This document shows, one piece after another, positions 59,898 to 64,000 of a DNA stretch of 64,000 nucleotides. This DNA comes from Granulicella sp. L56 (GTDB lineage Bacteria; Acidobacteriota; Terriglobia; Terriglobales; Acidobacteriaceae), in assembly GCF_009765835.1 (NCBI RefSeq), contig NZ_LMUS01000006.1, forward strand, positions 1,632,438-1,696,437, read 5' to 3'. Positions within the stretch are counted from its first letter, which is position 1. Each line of letters opens with the position of its first letter. The position numbers and the translations under genes were made by a program. The notes below the pieces were generated by a model that worked only from the letters and a program-made list of their open reading frames with translations, ran no database searches and had not been told where the DNA came from.

Positions 59898-60806
59898 ATG
59901 AAGGCAATCGTTCTGCATGAATACGGCGGGCCGGACAAGCTGAAGTATGAAGACGTGGACGATCCGGTGGCGGGCGAGGGCGAATTGCTGGTGCGGCTGG
60001 CGGCGACCAGCGTCAATCCGATCGATTACAAGATGCGGAGCGGAGCGGCGAGGGAACACTTTCCAGTGGAGTTTCCAGGCATTCTTGGCAGAGATATCGC
60101 CGGAATTGTGCGTGCGGTGGGGCCGGGCGTGAGCGGGTTCGCGCCGGGCGACAAGGTGATCGCACTGGGCAAGCGATCTTATGCGGAGCTGGCCGTGGTG
60201 AAGGCGCAGGACGCTACGCTTGCCCCCGAGGGACTGGACCTGGTGGAGGCGGCGGCGCTGCCGCTGGTGACGCTGACCGGGGAGCAACTGGTGACGCGCG
60301 GGACGGGGATCAAGTCGGGACAGACGATTCTGGTTTCGGGCGCCCTGGGCGGCGTGGGCCGAAGCGCGGTGTGGACGGCGAAGAAGGCTGGGGCCACCGT
60401 GATTGCCGGGGTGAGGAAGGGCCAGTTGAAAGAGGCGCAAGGCATCGGGGCCGATGAGGTGATTGCCTTGGACGATACCTCCGCGATGGAGGAGCTGGGC
60501 TTTGTGGATGCGGTGGCCGATACTGTAGGCGGCAAGACGGCAGAGATGCTGCTGGCCAAGGTGAAGCAGGGCGGCGTCTTCGGCTCGGTGCTGGGGCCTC
60601 CAGCGAATGCGAAGATGCACCCGACAGTGAAGGTGACGCCGGTGATGGCGGTGCCGGATGCGGCGGCGCTGCGGTCGATGGCGGAAGATGTTGCGGCGAA
60701 ACGATTTTCGATTCCGATTGACCGGATGATTCCGCTGGAAGAGGCCGGGGAAGGGCAGGCGGCGGCGGAGAAGGGCGGGATTGGCAAGGTTTTGCTGCTG
60801 GCTTAG
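59898..60806 (+). CDS. Zinc-independent quinone oxidoreductase-like MDR protein
   Basis: 302 residues of the medium-chain dehydrogenase/reductase superfamily: MKAIVLHEYGGPDKLKYED, VNPIDYKMRSG, FPGILGRDIAGIVRAVGPGV and the NADP loop SGALGGVGRSA. No zinc Cys cluster is present, so it belongs to the quinone oxidoreductase/enoyl reductase branch. GAGG lies 8 bases before the ATG at 59898. It sits between two SRPBCC genes on the same strand, each separated by a family A repeat. The substrate is unknown. Confidence 0.9.
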   Translation: MKAIVLHEYGGPDKLKYEDVDDPVAGEGELLVRLAATSVNPIDYKMRSGAAREHFPVEFPGILGRDIAGIVRAVGPGVSGFAPGDKVIALGKRSYAELAVVKAQDATLAPEGLDLVEAAALPLVTLTGEQLVTRGTGIKSGQTILVSGALGGVGRSAVWTAKKAGATVIAGVRKGQLKEAQGIGADEVIALDDTSAMEELGFVDAVADTVGGKTAEMLLAKVKQGGVFGSVLGPPANAKMHPTVKVTPVMAVPDAAALRSMAEDVAAKRFSIPIDRMIPLEEAGEGQAAAEKGGIGKVLLLA

Positions 60807-60845
60807 TGGCTGGGATTGCGCCGGAAGGGCTGGGGAAGGGAGTGC

Positions 60846-60910
60846 AAATACAGGACTCACTCCACTGCGCCACGGACGATAAGCTGTCCGCTCCTCCGGT
60901 CGAGATGACG
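60846..60910 (-). repeat. Family A dispersed hairpin repeat, copy A19
   Basis: Central stem CGGAC-agcttatc-GTCCG; the right arm is altered (GAGTGAGTCCTGTATTT). Confidence 0.85.
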
Positions 60911-61098
60911 TGTTTTTTTTGCTTGCTGCTCGGGTCGAGACGGCGTATTTTTGCTGCTTCCTATAGATAAGACGGGCCTTGAGGGTTGGGTTGGTTGCGA
61001 GGATGGGGTTTTAGGTATTTGATAGATTCTTCAGGGGTCAGATTGCTTTTGGGCCGTTCAAGCTGTCTAACAAGGTACGGGGACGGGCTGACAGAGCT

Positions 61099-61647
61099 AT
61101 GGAAACAATTCGACTGACAACTTGGATGGATGCGCCGATGGAACGGTGCTTCACACTGGCGACGAGCATCGATCTTCTCCTGGCGGCAGCGGCAGAGACG
61201 CAGGAGAAGGCGATTGGCGGCGTGACGTCGGGCCTGATCGGCGAAGGCGAGTCGGTGCGGTGGCGCGGGCGGCACCTTGGCCGGTGGCGGACCCACACCT
61301 GCAAAGTCGATGGCTGGCGGCCTTTCAGCTACTTTCGCGAGGTGATGACGGACGGACCGTTCGTGCGGTTCGAGCATGAGCACCACTTCGCGGTGATGGA
61401 TGACGGGACGCGGATGCGGGACGAGATCCACTTTGCCGCCTCGGGCATGATGGCGCGGATGGTGGAGAAGGTCGCGCGACGGCATTTGATCTCCATCCTG
61501 CGGAGGCGGAATGCGCTGATCAAACGCACGGCCGAGTCGGAGGAGTGGCGCAGGTATCTGGAGGGGAACGCGGTGACGCCGAGCACGGATCGCGTGCAGA
61601 ACGAGAGCCGCGTTGAACGATGGGACAAGAGTGCTGTGGGCGGGTGA
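61099..61647 (+). CDS. SRPBCC/START-like protein (second of two)
   Basis: 182 residues. It repeats the layout of the protein at 59170: LTTWMDAPMERCFTLATSIDLL at the start, VRFEHEHHFAVMDDGTRMRDEIHFA in the middle and RRHLISILRRRNALIKRTAESEEWRRYLEG at the end. Residue similarity in the first strand and final helix suggests paralogy. A hydrophobic ligand pocket is expected; no catalytic residues can be named. The last 25 residues are a charged extension. No clear ribosome site precedes the ATG. Confidence 0.82.
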   Translation: METIRLTTWMDAPMERCFTLATSIDLLLAAAAETQEKAIGGVTSGLIGEGESVRWRGRHLGRWRTHTCKVDGWRPFSYFREVMTDGPFVRFEHEHHFAVMDDGTRMRDEIHFAASGMMARMVEKVARRHLISILRRRNALIKRTAESEEWRRYLEGNAVTPSTDRVQNESRVERWDKSAVGG

Positions 61648-61959
61648 GTGGGGTGTGGGTTGGGTGGGAAGGACAGGCAACGACAAGGGCAAAATACAGG
61701 GGTCTCTCCACTGCGGCTTCGCCTTCGGTCGAGATGACGTGAAGTTATTGTTGCTGCCTGGGTTTTGCCTTCAATCGAGATGACGCGCGTTTCCTCTCGG
61801 CAGATGAGAGATATATCGCATTAAGCATATTTTTTATTGCTGGACCGCTGTGATCTGCTACCCTATTTCCGCACCTCGAAAACCTGCGCTAAGACTTGAG
61901 GGAGCTAGGTTTAAGCCTCGCTCAAGCCAAAATATTTTATCTTCTTCAGGAGCTAGTGA
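61648..61959. other. Intergenic region with copy A20 and an AT-rich segment
   Basis: Copy A20 (61692-61739) is followed by a decayed arm near 61780 and an AT-rich segment (61800-61850) likely to include the promoter of the next gene. Boxes cannot be assigned with confidence. Confidence 0.5.
61692..61739 (-). repeat. Family A dispersed hairpin repeat, copy A20
   Basis: Compact centre GGC-gaa-GCC instead of the longer hairpins. Confidence 0.87.
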
Positions 61960-62817
61960 ATGCTGATTCGCTCGTCGTACGTTCGTAAACTTACTCTCGG
62001 AATCTTGTCTGCTCTAACCCTCGCTTTGAGCATGGCCCCTGCCGCCGTTGCGCAGGACGACCTGGCTGCGGGACTTAAAAAGAGGTTCCGGATTACCGAG
62101 ATCAATATGCAGGGAGTCGCGGCCAATCCGGGAACGGTGATGACCATCGAGGCCGACGGCATCAACGCCGAACCCTATCCTACGATGATGACGTTTGAGA
62201 ACCCTGTGGTGGATGGGCAGGTGAAGCAGCGCTCCAAGGGCCTCGGCCTGCTGCGGAGCAATAATTCGCAGGTGCTGCAGCCCGGCCAGAAGGTCTATCT
62301 CACCAAGATCAACATCAGCAGCCAGAGCCATGACGACGATCTGAAGGTCACCTTCCTGACGTGCGATGCGGTGCTGGCCACGTTTACAAATGGAACCTAC
62401 GGCGGCCAGTATCAGGCTGCGAAGCGGTATTCGGGGACGCTGGCGTTCAAGCTGCCTAAGGGCGCGCTGGCGGAACTGTCGGTGGACGATGCGGCAAAGA
62501 TGATCGAAGCGGTTCTGTCGGAGAATGCCGCGGACCAGGTGCGGGCGCGTGACTCGGGCACGGTTGCCCGCTCGTGCGAGCCGCATTGCGCCGTTTCGAC
62601 GACCACGGGCACCGTTGTAGGAAACGCAATTGTCGCTCAGCCCGGCGCGCCGGCTCAGGCTGCCGCTCCGACGATCGCACTGGGACAGACGATCGATCAG
62701 GTGACCGGGACCATGGGTGCGCCACAACAGATCATCGATCTGGGTGCGAAGAAGATTTATAAGTATCCCGATATGAAGGTTATTTTTATGAACGGCCAGG
62801 TCAGCGACGTGCAGTAG
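61960..62817 (+). CDS. Exported protein with SmpA/OmlA-like C-terminal repeat
   Basis: 285 residues. A signal peptide spans about 1-31 (cleavage after AVA). The middle is beta-rich (VMTIEADGINAEPYPTMMTFENPVV, KVYLTKINISSQSHDDDLKVTF) with SCEPHC, a possible disulphide. The end, IALGQTIDQVTGTMGAPQQIIDLG then KKIYKYPDMKVIFMNGQVSDVQ, resembles the SmpA/OmlA (BamE-like) fold found at the ends of acidobacterial secreted proteins. Function unknown. A terminator follows the stop. Confidence 0.82.
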   Translation: MLIRSSYVRKLTLGILSALTLALSMAPAAVAQDDLAAGLKKRFRITEINMQGVAANPGTVMTIEADGINAEPYPTMMTFENPVVDGQVKQRSKGLGLLRSNNSQVLQPGQKVYLTKINISSQSHDDDLKVTFLTCDAVLATFTNGTYGGQYQAAKRYSGTLAFKLPKGALAELSVDDAAKMIEAVLSENAADQVRARDSGTVARSCEPHCAVSTTTGTVVGNAIVAQPGAPAQAAAPTIALGQTIDQVTGTMGAPQQIIDLGAKKIYKYPDMKVIFMNGQVSDVQ

Positions 62818-62837
62818 CGTTGCTGAAATGAAATCAG

Positions 62838-62890
62838 GACGCCCTGTCTTTTCGCGAAGTTCGTCGCGAGATGGCAGGGCGTCTTTGTTT
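62838..62890 (+). terminator. Rho-independent terminator
   Basis: GACGCCCTG (62838-62846) pairs with CAGGGCGTC (62875-62883), an inner CGCGA/TCGCG stem lies in the loop, and TTTGTTT follows. Confidence 0.88.
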
Positions 62891-62923
62891 CTCTGGCGGG
62901 ATTTTGTCGTCGCGCGAAAAGCG

Positions 62924-62969
62924 AAATACAGGGGTCTCTCCACTCCGCTTCGCTCCGGTCGAGATGACG
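62924..62969 (-). repeat. Family A dispersed hairpin repeat, copy A21
   Basis: Short form, after the terminator, between convergent genes. Confidence 0.9.
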
Positions 62970-63075
62970 TGCTTTGCTTGCTGCTGCCTTTTCGCAGCGG
63001 TCGAGAGGACGTGGGTTTTGTGGTTCCCTTCCGGCTGGATAACCCGTCCGTCGCCCTGCTCCCTAAGCCCTATTT

Positions 63076-63690
63076 TTAGCGGCGGCGGAAGGTCTTGCGG
63101 ATGGCGTGGGTGCGGTCGTTGGTGGAGGGGCGCTCTGGCTCGATGGGCTGCTGGCCTTCGGGGTAGGCGACGACGAAGCGGCGCGGGCCGTCGCTGCTGG
63201 AGGCGGTGGGCAGGCCGCTGGCGGCAAGGGCGAGGTGGAGCAGGCGGCGCTCGCGGGAGTTCATCGGCGGGAAGGCGTAGGAGCGATTGGTGGCGCGGAC
63301 ACGCTCGGCTCCGGTCTGGGCGATGAGTTCAAGCTCGGCGTTGCGGAGGGCCTTGAAGTTTTCGGCGTCGAAGGAGATGCGGTCGTGCTGGTCGGGCTCG
63401 AAGCGGAGGACCTTGGCGGCGAGGTGCTCGATGGAGTGGAGCAGCTCGGCGTTGCGGGCGGTGAGCAGCGGGGTGTCGGGGCCGGTGAATTCGACGGAGA
63501 TCTCGGGGGAGGGTGCGGGGGGTTGCGTTTCTGTTTGTGCCGGGGTTTGCACTTCTGTTTGCACTTGGCCGTTGCAGGCTAGAATTTTAAATTCGAGGCT
63601 CAGACCGCTGGAGGTCAGGAGGGCCTGCAGGAATTCTTTTATCTTTTCGATCTGCTCGTCTGTGTGGCCTGGGTCGTTGATTGAAGTCAT
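63076..63690 (-). CDS. jag: Jag/KhpB-like RNA-binding protein (KH plus R3H)
   Basis: 204 residues. A short N-terminal domain, a Gln/Pro/Thr-rich linker (about 43-62), a KH-like segment (ISVEFTGPDTPLLTARNAELLHSIEHLAAKVL) and an R3H domain (PPMNSRERRLLHLALAASG, followed by RRFVVAYPEG). This is the Jag/SpoIIIJ-associated order. The KH GxxG loop is degenerate (LTARNAE), so RNA binding may rest on R3H. Jag genes usually sit between yidC and mnmE near the origin; here neither is adjacent. Confidence 0.82.
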   Translation of the reverse strand: MTSINDPGHTDEQIEKIKEFLQALLTSSGLSLEFKILACNGQVQTEVQTPAQTETQPPAPSPEISVEFTGPDTPLLTARNAELLHSIEHLAAKVLRFEPDQHDRISFDAENFKALRNAELELIAQTGAERVRATNRSYAFPPMNSRERRLLHLALAASGLPTASSSDGPRRFVVAYPEGQQPIEPERPSTNDRTHAIRKTFRRR

Positions 63691-63784
63691 CTCCGTACTC
63701 TGTCGAGAATTATCGTCTCATGCCGACTGCATGGCTTGCCAGTCTTTGCGCCGCGGAGGGGACGAACAGGCAACGGCACGGGCG

Positions 63785-63830
63785 AAATACAGGGGTCTCT
63801 CCACTGCGCTGCGCTTCGGTCGAGATGACG
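63785..63830 (-). repeat. Family A dispersed hairpin repeat, copy A22
   Basis: Short form; forms an inverted doublet with A23. Confidence 0.9.
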
Positions 63831-63881
63831 TGGTTCAGGCAGGCACCCGCAAAACGCCCTCCGAGGTCCACCCCAACGGTA

Positions 63882-63938
63882 CGTCATCTCGACCGGAGGC
63901 GGCGCACTTGCCGCTGTAGTGGAGAGACCCCTGTATTT
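63882..63938 (+). repeat. Family A dispersed hairpin repeat, copy A23
   Basis: Central hairpin GGCGGC-gcactt-GCCGCT (one mismatch). It is the only plus-oriented copy right of 50.75 kb and is paired with A22. Confidence 0.9.
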
Positions 63939-64000
63939 TGTCTTTGCTGGTTGTCCGGAAGCTGGCATACTTTCTGCCATGCCGGAGATCTCTTATGTCT

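Noticed and set aside
63979..64000. Possible gene start (ATG) at the right edge
   Set aside because: Only seven codons are inside the window and no ribosome site is well placed.

Overview
The window looks like chromosomal DNA of a high-GC soil acidobacterium (Acidobacteriota, Terriglobia/Acidobacteriaceae type). The evidence is a VWFA-related protein of the acidobacterial TIGR03436 type (4709-6310), a soil-type TIGR03435 protein (35587-36459), a giant Oar-like TonB-dependent receptor with a carboxypeptidase-regulatory N-terminus (24946-28347), a DUF4292-like lipoprotein, PEP-CTERM proteins, and a GC-rich genome whose intergenic spaces are full of short dispersed hairpin repeats. I see no rRNA, tRNA, CRISPR array, prophage or full insertion sequence.

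Layout. 0-8.3 kb: papain-like secreted protein (partial), CDP-alcohol phosphatidyltransferase, GreA, MltG, lipoprotein, VWFA protein, a secreted protein, and a GAF/HisKA protein without an ATPase domain. 8.4-16.4 kb: gnd and zwf of the pentose phosphate route, a Tat arylsulfatase, Obg, a Gfo/Idh/MocA oxidoreductase and a Tat solute-binding protein. 16.5-29.1 kb: siderophore-type TonB receptor, small beta-barrel, nadD, a three-gene envelope locus (small membrane protein, NoeA-like methyltransferase, membrane sulfatase), rsfS, the Oar-like receptor and rlmH. Obg, nadD, rsfS and rlmH keep the order of a compact cluster in many bacteria but are here spread over 16 kb. 29.4-43.8 kb: accD, two methyltransferases, DUF899, DUF2461, an SPFH protein, GH105 hydrolase, mnmE, an LLM oxidoreductase and a diguanylate cyclase. 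44.7-51 kb: HU, ICMT-like methyltransferase, and the origin-type group parB-parA-rsmG with four perfect parS palindromes (48.6-50.9 kb). 51.7-63.7 kb: folC-plsC operon, two PEP-CTERM proteins, thrS, SRPBCC proteins and a Jag/KhpB-like RNA-binding protein.

The most striking structure is outside the genes. At least five dispersed repeat families are present. The commonest (family A, 23 copies) has fixed arms around a central hairpin whose stem changes on both sides together. Every asymmetric family reverses orientation near 50.75 kb: to the left 20 of 21 scored copies point one way, to the right 14 of 15 point the other way. The switch lies beside the parS cluster, and base composition of plus-strand genes appears by eye to change from C-rich to G-rich across it. 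I infer a replichore boundary, probably the chromosomal origin region, and replication-linked spread of the repeats.

Some repeats also lie inside genes in frame: identical 42-nt family B copies in the TGS domain of thrS and in folC, and a family A copy in the N-terminus of plsC. Coordinates and alignments were made by eye; start sites that differ from the longest open frame were chosen from ribosome-binding sites and family lengths, as noted in each entry.
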